Source: Peptococcaceae bacterium
GTDB lineage: Bacteria; Bacillota; DSM-12270; Thermacetogeniales; Thermacetogeniaceae
Direction of reading: 5' to 3'
Length of the DNA stretch: 46,653 bases
NCBI GenBank assembly: GCA_023249405.1
Contig: JAHFCR010000020.1
Span: 1 to 46,653 of the forward strand
Shown here: positions 10,204 through 20,436 of the stretch, piece after piece
How positions within the stretch are numbered: position 1 is the stretch's first letter
Layout of the letters: every line of letters starts with the position of its first letter
Translations under genes and position numbers: made by a program
The notes under the pieces: generated by a model
What the model was told of the DNA's origin: nothing
Database searches by the model: none
What the model saw: the letters and a program-made list of their open reading frames with translations, nothing else

Positions 10204-10232
10204 ATTATATCAAAACGTCATGCGTTCCGCAA
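10204..10232 (-). promoter_or_regulatory. Sigma-A promoter of the nusA operon
   Basis: TTGCGG and a consensus TATAAT are separated by 17 bases, just downstream of proS. Transcription would start about 175 bases before nusA, giving a long leader with the GAGTGGG hairpin. This separates the nusA-ribF unit from the isoprenoid/proS unit upstream. Confidence 0.65.
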
Positions 10233-10242
10233 CACTTACACC

Positions 10243-11955
10243 TTAATTGTTTGAAACAAGTTTGCTGCGCAGGTAGGTACAGAGATCTGCATAGGGAATT
10301 TTTTCAACATTGCCCGTATTCCGCCATTTAACTTCCACCAGTCGATCTACTACTGAGCCATCGTTGATCACGACCCGCACCGGATACCCGATCAGGTCCG
10401 CGTCTTTAAATTTCACTCCAGTCCTTTCGGCTCTGTTATCGTAGATAGCATCTATGCCCGAGGCGAACAACTGTTGGTACAACGCCTCTGCCAGGTTTGT
10501 CTGCAAGGCATCGCGCTGGCTGACCGGTATGACCACGACTTCATACGGGGCAATGCTATACGGCCAGATAATCCCGTCTTTGTCATGCCCCTGCTCGACG
10601 GCAGCAGCCAGAGTCCGGGTAACCCCGATGCCATAACAGCCCATCACCATGGGGACCTCCTTGCCGCCCTCGTCCAAGATAGTTGCACCCAGAACTTTGC
10701 TATATTTCGTTCCCAACTTGAACAGCTGTCCCACCTCAATACCCCGCCTCAACTGGACCGGCTGGCCACACTTGGGGCAGGCGTCCCCTTCCCGGGCGAC
10801 ACGAAAATCATCGAAGGCATATACCTGGTAATCTCTACCATAATTCACGTTGCGGTAATGGTGATCTGGCTCGTTTGCTCCCGCCACTCCGTTGGCCAGG
10901 TGCCTGACCTCATTGTCTGCCAGTACCCTGACCTGGGATTGAAGTCCTACGGGTCCAGCGAAGCCTGGCGGCAAGCCAAACTTGGCAGCCACATCCTCAG
11001 CATTAGCTATTTCCAATCGTATGGCCTGAAGATAGTTTTGTACCTTGATCTCATTTACGCTGCGGTCGCCCCTGATCAGAACAGCTACGGGCTCGCCGTC
11101 CGCCAGGTACAGCATGATCTTCAATACCTGCATCGCTGGAATGCCAAGATATTTGGCAACCTCTTCAACAGTGCGCGTACCCGGTGTGCGCACCCGCTCC
11201 AGTGGCTGTTTCTCGATAGCCGCTGGCTGGCCATCCACGGGACAGGGGGCTTTTTCAATGTCCGCAGCATAATCACAGGCCGTGCAGAAGATGATCTCCG
11301 CTTCACCGGTGTCTGCCATCACCATGAACTCGTGAGTGTCTCCCCCTCCGATAGCGCCCGGATCTGCCTCGACTACCCTGATAGAAAGACCACAACGGTC
11401 GAAAATGCGGCTGTAGGCAGTATACATCTTACCATAGCTGATTTCGAGTCCCTGCTCATCAATGTCGAAGGAATACAGGTCCTTCATGATGAATTCCCGG
11501 CCGCGCAGCAGTCCGAAACGCGGCCTGCGCTCATCCCGGTATTTGTTCTGGATCTGGTAGAGCAACAGGGGGAGTTGCCGGTAAGATTTGATCTCCTGGC
11601 CTACCAGGTCCGTTATCAGCTCTTCATGCGTTGGCCCCAGACAGAAGCCGCGCTCATGCCGGTCTTTCAAGCGAAACATCTCCGGACCGTAAACATCCCA
11701 TCTGCCGCTCTGCTGCCAGATCTCTGCCGGCTGAATGATCGGCATCAGCAGTTCGATACCCCCGGCCCGGTTCATCTCTTCCCGGACAATCCTCTCTATT
11801 TTTAGCAGCACCCGGTGCCCCAGGGGCAGGATGGAATAGATCCCCGCCGCTACCTTGCGCAGCATGCCGGCCCTGAGCAGCAACTGGTGGCTGATGGTGT
11901 CCGCCTCTGCCGGTATCTCTCTCAATGTGGGGATGAACGCCTCAGTCGCTCGCAT
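10243..11955 (-). CDS. proS: Proline--tRNA ligase (bacterial type, with editing domain)
   Basis: A 570-residue class II prolyl-tRNA synthetase. Motif 2 region has GPTHEEL (about residue 143). The INS editing domain (about 220-400) removes mischarged alanine. Motif 3 is GCYGIGVTRTLAAAVEQ (about 442-458), and an anticodon-binding domain ends the protein. Length is normal for the editing form. Its start overlaps the ispG stop by 14 bases. Gene order ispG-proS is usual; the next expected genes, polC and rimP, are missing. Confidence 0.98.
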   Translation of the reverse strand: MRATEAFIPTLREIPAEADTISHQLLLRAGMLRKVAAGIYSILPLGHRVLLKIERIVREEMNRAGGIELLMPIIQPAEIWQQSGRWDVYGPEMFRLKDRHERGFCLGPTHEELITDLVGQEIKSYRQLPLLLYQIQNKYRDERRPRFGLLRGREFIMKDLYSFDIDEQGLEISYGKMYTAYSRIFDRCGLSIRVVEADPGAIGGGDTHEFMVMADTGEAEIIFCTACDYAADIEKAPCPVDGQPAAIEKQPLERVRTPGTRTVEEVAKYLGIPAMQVLKIMLYLADGEPVAVLIRGDRSVNEIKVQNYLQAIRLEIANAEDVAAKFGLPPGFAGPVGLQSQVRVLADNEVRHLANGVAGANEPDHHYRNVNYGRDYQVYAFDDFRVAREGDACPKCGQPVQLRRGIEVGQLFKLGTKYSKVLGATILDEGGKEVPMVMGCYGIGVTRTLAAAVEQGHDKDGIIWPYSIAPYEVVVIPVSQRDALQTNLAEALYQQLFASGIDAIYDNRAERTGVKFKDADLIGYPVRVVINDGSVVDRLVEVKWRNTGNVEKIPYADLCTYLRSKLVSNN

Positions 11956-13018
11956 GATTGTTCTCCTTTTCCTCCAGCATTTGTCTGATCTCCATAACCA
12001 GGGTCTCGACCAGATCCTGTTCCGGAACCCTGCGGAGCAATTGGCCCTGCTTGAACAGCATCCCTTTCCCGCGGCCGCCGGCGATACCGACGTCTGCTTC
12101 CCGGGCCTCGCCCGGACCGTTCACCATACAGCCCATGACCGCCACCTTGAGGCTCTGATCAGTCTCCGGCAACCGCTCCTCCACCGCCCTGGCGATCTCC
12201 ACCAGGTTGATCTGGCAACGTCCGCAAGTTGGGCAGGAGATCAGTTCGATACCGCCTTGGCGCAAGCCCAGGCTCCTGAGAATCTGCCTGCCGGCCCTCA
12301 CCTCTTCGTGGGGAGTGCCCGTCAGCGATACCCGGATAGTGTCCCCGATCCCCTCGGCCAGCAATGTGCCGATCCCCACAGCCGACTTGATGGTGCCGGC
12401 CCATGGGCCGCCCGCCTCGGTGACGCCCAGGTGCAAGGGGTAGTCCACTCTCCCGGAGAGCAGACGGTAGGCCTCGATGGTCAGAGACACATCTGAGGCC
12501 TTCACAGAGATCTTGATGTCGAAAAACTGCTCCCGCTCCAACAATATCACATGAGACAGGGCGCTTTCCACCAGTGCCACGGCGGTCCTGCCGTATTTCT
12601 CAAGAAATTCCGGATCCAGAGAGCCGGCGTTGACCCCGATTCTGATCGGAATCCGGTGTTCCGCCGCTGCCTGGGCGACCGCCCGTACGCGCTCCTGCGA
12701 ACCGATGTTGCCGGGATTGATCCGCAGCCCGTCGACCCCGCTCTCGATCGCCTGCAGCGCCAGACGGTAATCGAAATGAATATCCGCCACTAGAGGAATC
12801 TTGATGCCCGATCTGATCCTGGCCAGTTCCCGCGCCGCCAACTCATCAGGCACAGCCACCCTGACAATGTCGCAGCCGAGCTGCTCCAGCTCTCTGATCT
12901 GGGATATGGTGGCTTCCGCATCCCGGGTGTCTGTCTTGGTCATCGTCTGGACGGAGATGGGGGCGCCGCCCCCGACAGCCAGACTGCCCAGCATGATACG
13001 CCTGGTGCTTCGCCTCAT
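11942..13018 (-). CDS. ispG: (E)-4-hydroxy-3-methylbut-2-enyl-diphosphate synthase
   Basis: The [4Fe-4S] enzyme of the penultimate MEP-pathway step, converting MEcPP to HMBPP with electrons from a reduced donor. Cluster ligands are visible in CPTCGRC (two of its cysteines) and GCMVNGPGEA. The TIM-barrel N terminus has SVQTMTKTDT. The chosen ATG gives 358 residues and lies four bases after the rseP stop; a longer upstream frame is not family-like. With dxr and uppS it supplies isoprenoids from one transcript. A ferredoxin gene in the same block is a candidate electron donor. Confidence 0.97.
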   Translation of the reverse strand: MRRSTRRIMLGSLAVGGGAPISVQTMTKTDTRDAEATISQIRELEQLGCDIVRVAVPDELAARELARIRSGIKIPLVADIHFDYRLALQAIESGVDGLRINPGNIGSQERVRAVAQAAAEHRIPIRIGVNAGSLDPEFLEKYGRTAVALVESALSHVILLEREQFFDIKISVKASDVSLTIEAYRLLSGRVDYPLHLGVTEAGGPWAGTIKSAVGIGTLLAEGIGDTIRVSLTGTPHEEVRAGRQILRSLGLRQGGIELISCPTCGRCQINLVEIARAVEERLPETDQSLKVAVMGCMVNGPGEAREADVGIAGGRGKGMLFKQGQLLRRVPEQDLVETLVMEIRQMLEEKENNHASD

Positions 13019-13022
13019 ACCT

Positions 13023-14051
13023 CTAGCCCCCCGTAAACAACCGCATGATATCATTATAGGTGATCAACAGCACCAGACCCATTAGCAGCGCAAATCCCAC
13101 CAGGTGGATCATCCCTTCTTTTTCCGGGTTGAGTGGCTTACCCCGCATTCCTTCCAGGAGCAGAAAGATGATGCGGCTGCCGTCCAGCGCCGGAAACGGC
13201 AGGAGATTGAGGATAGCCAGGTTGATCCCCAACATTCCGGTAAACATCAACAGGGTGCCCAGACCGCTGTGCGCCGAATCACCGATCTGCTGCATCACCC
13301 CCACGGGGCCGGAGAGATTCTGCATGGCCACCTGTCCGGTGATCAGTTGATAGAGAGACACAATAATCAGGCGCGCAAAATCGATGGCGCTCTTCAGCCC
13401 GACGTTGACGGCAGGGAGGAAGCCCTGGCGCTCCCAGACAATGGCCGGCGAGATGCCGATCTGGCTGATCTTCAGGTCCTGGTCATACCTGGGGACGACC
13501 TTGAAATCTTGGAGTTGTTTGTTGCGTTCCACCGTAACCGTCATCTGCTGCTGGCCCTTGGCGTGAATCGCCGAGGCCACATCATCCCAGGCCGCGGTCC
13601 TGACGCCGTCAATCTGGACGATCCGGTCGCCGGCCTGGAGTCCGATCTGCTCAGCCGGACTGTTCCGGAGCACTTCCCCGATCATATTGGCGTTCGAGGG
13701 CGTAGCCTGACCGATAAAACTCAGGGTGAAGATGAATAACAGCGCCGCGATCAGAAAATTGGAGAGTGAACCGGCCAGGATCACTCCAATTCTTGCCGTC
13801 AGAGGCTTTTTATCAAAACCGTCGGGGCGATCGTCGTTAGGCTCCATGCCGGCGATCTTGTTGTATCCGCCCAGCGGCAACAGCCTGAGGGAATACCTGG
13901 TCTCCCCCCATTGCTTGCTGATAATGGCTGGTCCGAACCCCAGACTGAATTCGTCAACCGCCATTCCGGACAGCTTGGCCACCACAAAGTGGCCCAGTTC
14001 GTGAACGAAGATCAGAAAGCCCAGTACTATTAAAGCAATGACGATAAACAT
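13023..14051 (-). CDS. rseP: RIP metalloprotease RseP (site-2 protease family)
   Basis: A 342-residue membrane zinc protease that cleaves transmembrane substrates such as anti-sigma factors and leftover signal peptides. The zinc motif HELGH is at about residue 18, a PDZ domain spans about 115-190, and the second active-site motif NLLPFPALDG lies near residue 280. Several hydrophobic segments flank these motifs. The dxr-rseP-ispG order is standard. The specific sigma pathway it serves is not encoded here. Confidence 0.96.
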   Translation of the reverse strand: MFIVIALIVLGFLIFVHELGHFVVAKLSGMAVDEFSLGFGPAIISKQWGETRYSLRLLPLGGYNKIAGMEPNDDRPDGFDKKPLTARIGVILAGSLSNFLIAALLFIFTLSFIGQATPSNANMIGEVLRNSPAEQIGLQAGDRIVQIDGVRTAAWDDVASAIHAKGQQQMTVTVERNKQLQDFKVVPRYDQDLKISQIGISPAIVWERQGFLPAVNVGLKSAIDFARLIIVSLYQLITGQVAMQNLSGPVGVMQQIGDSAHSGLGTLLMFTGMLGINLAILNLLPFPALDGSRIIFLLLEGMRGKPLNPEKEGMIHLVGFALLMGLVLLITYNDIMRLFTGG

Positions 14052-14065
14052 GGTCCGTTACCACC

Positions 14066-15214
14066 TCAGGTCAGCATTTGTCCTGCAATCTGCCGTGCCC
14101 AACCGTCCGCTTCCAAAATCTCTTCCAGTCCAGGCGAGTCAATCAGATCGTGACGACTCATGGTTTTTTCAATAATCTCCGGTATCGATAAAAATGAGGT
14201 CTCTCCCCGCAGAAAAGCCGTGACTGCCACCTCGTTGGCAGCATTTAAAACCGCCGGCATGGTGCCTCCCATTGTTCCCGCCTCGATGGCCAGCGCCAGG
14301 CAGCGAAATGTCTTCAGGTCCGGCGCCTCGAAGGTCAACTGGGCGGCGCGCGAGAGATCAAGAGGTTCCAGGCAGTTGGCTATGCGCTCCGGGTAACAGA
14401 GGGCATACTGGATCGGTACCCGCATATCAGGCCATCCCAGTTGAGCGAGCACTGCTCCATCCTGATAAGCAACCAGACCGTGCACGATACTCTGCGGGTG
14501 GATCAGCACATCAATCTTCGGATAGTCCAACCCGAACAGCCACCTGGCTTCTATAACTTCCAGGCCCTTGTTCATCAGGGTGGCCGAGTCGATAGTGATC
14601 TTTGCTCCCATCTGCCAGGTCGGATGTCTGAGCGCCAGGTCCGGGGTCACATTCTGCAACTGCTCACTCTTCCAACCGCGAAAGGGGCCTCCGGAACCGG
14701 TGATGATCAGCCGCGCAACGCCACCTTTTTGCTGTAAGCACTGATGGATGGCCGAGTGTTCGCTGTCCACGGGGATCACCTGAACGCCCCGGCGCTGTGC
14801 CGCGCCCATGACCAGCGAACCCGCGGCTACCAGCGTCTCCTTATTGGCCAGGGCGACGGTCTTGCCGCCGGCAATCGCTTCAAGGGTGGGAACCAGACCG
14901 GCAGTACCGCTGACAGCCACCAGGACGATCTCTGCTTCCGGCAACCCGGCCAGCTCGCTTAGGCCGTCATTGCCCTGCAGGCATGTGACCCGACGACCAC
15001 GGCAGCGCTGCTCAAATTCTCCGGCAGCCGCAGGATCCGTCACCGCCGCAACAGGTACGCCAAATTTCAAGACCTGCTTGAAGAGCAGGTCTATGTTATT
15101 ATTTGTAGCCAGGCCGACCAGTCGGAACCGTTCCGGCCACCAGCCGATCACCTCCAGGGCCTGCCTGCCGATAGACCCCGTAGATCCCAGTACGACAACA
15201 TTTTTCCTATCCAC
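14066..15214 (-). CDS. dxr: 1-deoxy-D-xylulose-5-phosphate reductoisomerase
   Basis: The second enzyme of the MEP pathway, an NADPH-dependent rearrangement of DXP to MEP. The NADPH-binding GSTGSIGRQALEV is at residues 10-22. Substrate/metal motifs DSEHSAIHQCL and ITGSGGPFR are present, and a helical C-terminal domain finishes the 382 residues. Its ATG directly abuts the stop of the upstream permease. It is the family-typical neighbour of cdsA, except that a permease gene has come between them. Confidence 0.98.
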   Translation of the reverse strand: MDRKNVVVLGSTGSIGRQALEVIGWWPERFRLVGLATNNNIDLLFKQVLKFGVPVAAVTDPAAAGEFEQRCRGRRVTCLQGNDGLSELAGLPEAEIVLVAVSGTAGLVPTLEAIAGGKTVALANKETLVAAGSLVMGAAQRRGVQVIPVDSEHSAIHQCLQQKGGVARLIITGSGGPFRGWKSEQLQNVTPDLALRHPTWQMGAKITIDSATLMNKGLEVIEARWLFGLDYPKIDVLIHPQSIVHGLVAYQDGAVLAQLGWPDMRVPIQYALCYPERIANCLEPLDLSRAAQLTFEAPDLKTFRCLALAIEAGTMGGTMPAVLNAANEVAVTAFLRGETSFLSIPEIIEKTMSRHDLIDSPGLEEILEADGWARQIAGQMLT

Positions 15215-16315
15215 TCAAGTCCCTGCTTTCCCATCCTCGAAAAAAGCCTTGTAGGCGATGACCACGGCAGGACCCAATACCAATCCCCAGAATCCTAACA
15301 GCATCAGCCCCAAGTAGATGGCGATCAGGGTTGTCAAGGGATGCAATCCGATGTTGTGGGCAATAACCTTCGGCTCGATCAACTGCCTTGCGAGGACAAT
15401 TATACCATACAGCACCAGCAAACCGATGCCCAGGCGCAGATTGCCGGCAAACAACAACCAGACCGCCCAGGGCACGTAAAATGCCCCAATCCCGAAAATG
15501 GGGATAAAATCGCAGATAGTAGCGACAATGGCCAGGATGTAAGCATAACCCAGCCCCAATATCGACAGGCCGATCAGGCTCTCCATTCCTGTCAGCAGCA
15601 CTAGGAACAGTTCGGCTTTCAGGTATCCCTGCAAGGCCCTGTTCAGGCCTGAAGCCACTTTCCGCACCGGAGCCTGCAGTCTGACGGGAAGCTCCCGGAA
15701 CAGGTTGATCCTGATCAGTTGGTAGTCCCGGGCAAAGAAGAAACTGGCGATGACGATCACAATCAGCACAAAGAGATAGTGCGGCAGAGACATGACCAGG
15801 GAGAACATCTGCAGCAGCAAGAAATTAACGATGCCTTTCAGGAACAAAAATACCTGTTGGTAATTCTGCAAGGCGTTTTGAATGGTATCAGGCGGCAGTT
15901 GCAGTTGCGTCAACAGTTGCCGCACTTTATCCATGAGCATGTTGATATCGGTAACCCCCAGACCCTGGGAGATGGTCGACAATTGCTGGTATAGCTGCAG
16001 CAGTTCCCGGATCAGGTTGGAGACCAGCAGCAGGATCAGCCCGCCAATCACGGCCAAAAACACGGCCAGGGCCGTAATGGCGCCCAGGGTGCGATTGATG
16101 TGCAGTCTGCGCTCCATAAGATTGATCACCGGATTCAGGATCAGGGCTATCAGATAGGATACAAAAATAGGCAGCACTATTTTGATGCCGGTGTCGATCA
16201 GCGCCGCCACCAGCGGCCAAAAATACCGGAATAACCAGTACAGCCCGAGGCCGACCAGGATCATTGCCACCAACCTGATCAATATCAGCAGATTGCGCTC
16301 CAGCAGGGGGGACAA
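15215..16315 (-). CDS. AI-2E family transporter / YtvI-like permease
   Basis: A 366-residue integral membrane protein with about seven to eight hydrophobic segments: an N-terminal pair, one near residues 60-105 and a dense C-terminal group. The GLGYAYILAIVATICDFIPIFG stretch and the following FVPW-like segment are typical of the AI-2 exporter superfamily (UPF0118). The family includes TqsA-like and Na+/H+ antiporter-like members, so the substrate cannot be predicted. Insertion between cdsA and dxr, with its stop abutting the dxr start, implies co-expression with envelope precursor genes. Confidence 0.9.
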   Translation of the reverse strand: MSPLLERNLLILIRLVAMILVGLGLYWLFRYFWPLVAALIDTGIKIVLPIFVSYLIALILNPVINLMERRLHINRTLGAITALAVFLAVIGGLILLLVSNLIRELLQLYQQLSTISQGLGVTDINMLMDKVRQLLTQLQLPPDTIQNALQNYQQVFLFLKGIVNFLLLQMFSLVMSLPHYLFVLIVIVIASFFFARDYQLIRINLFRELPVRLQAPVRKVASGLNRALQGYLKAELFLVLLTGMESLIGLSILGLGYAYILAIVATICDFIPIFGIGAFYVPWAVWLLFAGNLRLGIGLLVLYGIIVLARQLIEPKVIAHNIGLHPLTTLIAIYLGLMLLGFWGLVLGPAVVIAYKAFFEDGKAGT

Positions 16316-16329
16316 GTATTTTCCCTCCT

Positions 16330-17136
16330 TTAACGGAATAAAACCAGCGTCAGATAAAAATATGCCACCGGCACGCTGAAAAGAAGGCCGTCAAAACGAT
16401 CCAGAAGCCCACCATGTCCTGGAATCAGGGTACCGGAATCCTTGACTGCAGCCATTCTCTTAAAAGCTGATTCCACGAGGTCACCCACCTGCACGAAAAG
16501 GCCGATCAGCAAAGCCAACGCCAGGTTGTCGAAATAAGAGAACAGGGGGTGTACTCTCTGGAATAACAGAGCAATACAGATAGCGAAGAATAAGCCTCCC
16601 ACTACTCCCTCTACAGTTTTTTTAGGGCTCAGCGAGGGGCATAAAAGATGGCGGCCCCAGAGAATTCCCGTAAAATAGGCTCCGGTATCATAGGACCAGG
16701 TCATTATAAGCACATACAGCAGATAAGAAAAACCATCCGGGCTGATATGCCGCATCAGGATCAGATAGCTGGTCAGGATTCCGACATAGGCGCTTCCCAG
16801 GTAGGAGACAGCGATCTCGGCCGCTGAATATCTGGGAAAACAGATGATCATGATGATCAGATGGAGCATTAAAAAACAGGTGATACCGGCATAAAGTGTT
16901 ATCGGTTGCTGTAACCGGGGATAAAGGTAAATCGCTATCGGAAATAATACTCCATTCCCGTACATGATAATGCCGGGGACGCGTAGATTTATGCGCAATA
17001 ACAGGTTTCTTAATTCATAGAGTCCTGTCAGCGTAAAAAAAATAACGCCCGCGAGAAAGATCAACTTTCCCTCATAGATTAGATAGATTAACACTGGAAT
17101 ACCAAGTAATGCGCTAGCAATACGTTTTACCAGCAA
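16330..17136 (-). CDS. cdsA: Phosphatidate cytidylyltransferase
   Basis: It makes CDP-diacylglycerol from CTP and phosphatidic acid at the membrane. The CDS signature is clear: SAFKRMAAVKDSGTLIPGHG followed by GLLDRFD. About seven to eight hydrophobic segments cover the rest. The frame is open up to 17169 (TTG), overlapping uppS by 14 bases. I place the start at the internal TTG because AAGGGGGG lies about 11 bases before it and the family begins near LVKRIASALLG. The exact start is uncertain. Confidence 0.94.
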   Translation of the reverse strand: MLVKRIASALLGIPVLIYLIYEGKLIFLAGVIFFTLTGLYELRNLLLRINLRVPGIIMYGNGVLFPIAIYLYPRLQQPITLYAGITCFLMLHLIIMIICFPRYSAAEIAVSYLGSAYVGILTSYLILMRHISPDGFSYLLYVLIMTWSYDTGAYFTGILWGRHLLCPSLSPKKTVEGVVGGLFFAICIALLFQRVHPLFSYFDNLALALLIGLFVQVGDLVESAFKRMAAVKDSGTLIPGHGGLLDRFDGLLFSVPVAYFYLTLVLFR

Positions 17137-17155
17137 AAACAGCGTTGCCCCCCTT

Positions 17156-17962
17156 CTAAAGACCTCCAAACCGGCGTTCTCTTTTTTGGAAGGCTATTAG
17201 TGCGCTGAGAAAATGGGTGTGGTCCTGGAAGTCCGGCCAGTAAGCCGGCGTACTCCAGAACTCGGTATAAGCTATCTGCCATAATAGAAAATTGCTCACC
17301 CGCAACTCACCCGCCGGCCGGATCAATAGGTCGGGGTCCGGTAGATCGGCAGTATAGAGTCGTTGTCCGAACAGCGCCTCATCAATCATTGCCGGATCAA
17401 TGGCACCTGACTTAGCTTCGACAGCTAGACTGCGGGCAGCGTCCACTATTTCCAGGCGACCGCCATAGTTCAAGGCAATATTAAAAATTAGTCCGTCGTT
17501 GTCGGCAGTCAATTTCTGAGAGCGCAGCAATTCGGACCGAACCTTGGAAGGCAGTTCCTCGATATGACCGATCGTCCTGATGCAGACACGTTGGCGATGG
17601 AGCTCGTCCAGTTCTTTCTGGATGTACTCGCATAACAGGTTCATCAGTACATTGATCTCTTCCTGCGGTCTTTTCCAATTCTCGGTGGAGAAGGCATACA
17701 CTGTCAGCACCCTGATCCCTAACTCACTGCTCAGTTTGACGATCTCCCGGAGCGATTCCATCCCCGCCCGATGTCCTAGCACCCGGGGAAGGCCCTTGGC
17801 CTGGGCCCAGCGGCCGTTGCCATCCATAATGATCGCTACATGACGCGGCAGTTGTGCTTTGATCAGTTTTTTCCGCAGTTGAAGGACGCTCAGCCTCCTG
17901 TTGCCCTGAAAAGCCTTGCTGATTGCTTCTTTAATCAAGGCCTCACCCCGCTCTCCCGGCAC
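17156..17962 (-). CDS. uppS: Isoprenyl transferase (undecaprenyl diphosphate synthase)
   Basis: A cis-prenyltransferase making the C55 lipid carrier for cell-wall synthesis. The catalytic Asp lies in IIMDGNGRWA near residue 47; AFSTENWKRP and RPAGELRVSNFLLWQ are also present. The conserved RTSGE/RTGGE motif reads RPAGE here, but the key arginines and serine remain. The open frame starts at GTG and gives an N-terminal extension of about 35 residues. A TTG at 17938 is an alternative start. A terminator-like hairpin lies immediately upstream. Confidence 0.95.
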   Translation of the reverse strand: MPGERGEALIKEAISKAFQGNRRLSVLQLRKKLIKAQLPRHVAIIMDGNGRWAQAKGLPRVLGHRAGMESLREIVKLSSELGIRVLTVYAFSTENWKRPQEEINVLMNLLCEYIQKELDELHRQRVCIRTIGHIEELPSKVRSELLRSQKLTADNDGLIFNIALNYGGRLEIVDAARSLAVEAKSGAIDPAMIDEALFGQRLYTADLPDPDLLIRPAGELRVSNFLLWQIAYTEFWSTPAYWPDFQDHTHFLSALIAFQKRERRFGGL

Positions 17963-17966
17963 TTAA

Positions 17967-17989
17967 GAAAAACCCCCTCCTGGAGGGGG
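17967..17989 (-). terminator. Rho-independent terminator after the ferredoxin gene
   Basis: A CCCCCT/AGGGGG stem with a five-base loop is followed on the minus strand by TTTTTCTT. It lies about 20 bases after the ferredoxin stop and directly before uppS. It could separate the rpsB-ferredoxin unit from uppS-proS or act as a partial attenuator. No clear promoter for uppS was found after it. Confidence 0.7.
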
Positions 17990-18010
17990 AAAGTGTTGCT
18001 TTGTCTGCGC

Positions 18011-18181
18011 TTACTCTTCGGAGATGGCATCGTTCGGGCAAACATCAATGCAGGAGCCACAGTCTTCACATTTCTCGGTGTTGATCTTGTAGACGCCATC
18101 GACCTCTTCAATGGCTCCATTTGGGCATTCATCCAAACAGGAACCGCATGCTTCGCACTTGTCAGAAATCTTGTACGGCAC
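18011..18181 (-). CDS. 2[4Fe-4S] ferredoxin
   Basis: A 56-residue clostridial-type ferredoxin starting at GTG. Two CxxCxxCxxxCP motifs (C9-C12-C15-C19 and C38-C41-C44-C48) hold two low-potential cubane clusters. AAGGAGGTGA lies six bases before the GTG, a near-perfect ribosome-binding site. Its first 20 bases overlap the end of the preceding small ORF. It is soluble and would carry electrons in the cytoplasm. Its position just upstream of dxr-ispG suggests, but does not prove, that it reduces IspG. Confidence 0.95.
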   Translation of the reverse strand: MPYKISDKCEACGSCLDECPNGAIEEVDGVYKINTEKCEDCGSCIDVCPNDAISEE

Positions 18182-18404
18182 GATCTGTCACCTCCTTTTC
18201 GTTGATACTGGGATCTTGATAAAACTCAAAACCCTGTGTCAACTCTATCATGCTTTCACTCAACTGCCGTTGTCGCAGCACTCTGGCCCGGTAAGGCCGG
18301 GAGGATCCGGAAGTGATCACCGCCACCTGATAACCCGCTTGCTGCAAAATACGGCATGCTTCTGACAATAAATAACATTCAACGTCCGGCACGGGCTCTG
18401 CCAT
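18162..18404 (-). CDS. Small hypothetical protein overlapping the ferredoxin gene
   Basis: An 80-residue frame between frr and the ferredoxin; I do not recognise a named family. Visible features are an N-terminal CYLLSEACRILQQAGYQVAVITSGSS-like alpha/beta segment, then basic and glutamine/glutamate-rich residues. The spacing to frr is about 20 bases. Its last codons contain the ferredoxin ribosome-binding site, so translation of the two is probably coupled. The Gly-Tyr-Gln-Val-Ala-Val-Ile strand looks like a real folded protein rather than a chance frame. Confidence 0.65.
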   Translation of the reverse strand: MAEPVPDVECYLLSEACRILQQAGYQVAVITSGSSRPYRARVLRQRQLSESMIELTQGFEFYQDPSINEKEVTDRAVQDF

Positions 18405-18425
18405 TAAAACAGCCTCCGGTCAAAT

Positions 18426-19728
<1,303 letters not shown>

Positions 19729-19760
19729 CTACGCCTGTTGCGAATATCCTCTCCGGCCAG

Positions 19761-20357
19761 CTATGCCTCTTCACCCAGGCGGAACCTGACAAAGCGGCTA
19801 ATGATAATATTTTCCCCCAATTTAGAGATCGCCTCGTTGAGCAGATCTCTCACTGTCCGGTTGGGATCCCTGATGTAAGGCTGTTCCAACAGGCAAACAG
19901 ATTGATAAAACTTTTCCACTCTTCCTTCCACTATTTTAGGGATCACTTTTTCCGGCTTGCCCTCAGCGAGGGCTTGCGTCTTGGCGATCTCTTTCTCCTG
20001 CTCCAAAACCTGCTCCGGTACCTGGTCGCGGTTTAAATAACTGGGATCGGCAGCAGCAATCTGCATGGCAATTTCATGGCATAAATTCTGGTATTCATCG
20101 GTTTTTGCCACGAAATCTGTCTCGCAGTTGACCTCGAGCAGCACGCCCAATCTTGCCCCTGGATGGATATAAGCCTCTATTTTTCCGTCTTTTGCGGTTC
20201 TGCCGGCCTTTTTCGCCGCTGCCGCCAGGCCTTTTTCGCGCAGGTACACAATCGCCTTCTCTATATCTCCGCTGGTTTCGGTCAGCGCCTTTTTACACTC
20301 CATCATACCGGATCCGGTCCGCTCTCTCAGTTCTTTTACGTGCTCCGCCTTGATCAA
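19761..20357 (-). CDS. tsf: Elongation factor Ts (short form)
   Basis: A 198-residue guanine-nucleotide exchange factor for EF-Tu. The N-terminal UBA-like domain has [19 protein letters not shown], and the core has the [23 protein letters not shown] block. It lacks the second half of the long E. coli form, a length also seen in other Bacillota, thermophiles and Cyanobacteria, so this is not a truncation. It follows rpsB by about 80 bases. Confidence 0.97.
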   Translation of the reverse strand: MIKAEHVKELRERTGSGMMECKKALTETSGDIEKAIVYLREKGLAAAAKKAGRTAKDGKIEAYIHPGARLGVLLEVNCETDFVAKTDEYQNLCHEIAMQIAAADPSYLNRDQVPEQVLEQEKEIAKTQALAEGKPEKVIPKIVEGRVEKFYQSVCLLEQPYIRDPNRTVRDLLNEAISKLGENIIISRFVRFRLGEEA

Positions 20358-20436
20358 TTCATTCCCTCCATCTGTCTCTACTCAGTCAGTAATATATCCG
20401 ATGGCTTACCGCCACTAGGTCCAGTAAGTTTCCTCT

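Noticed and set aside
10474-11805. A 443-codon open frame on the + strand inside proS.
   Set aside because: It is antisense to conserved proS over its full length and has no protein-family features.
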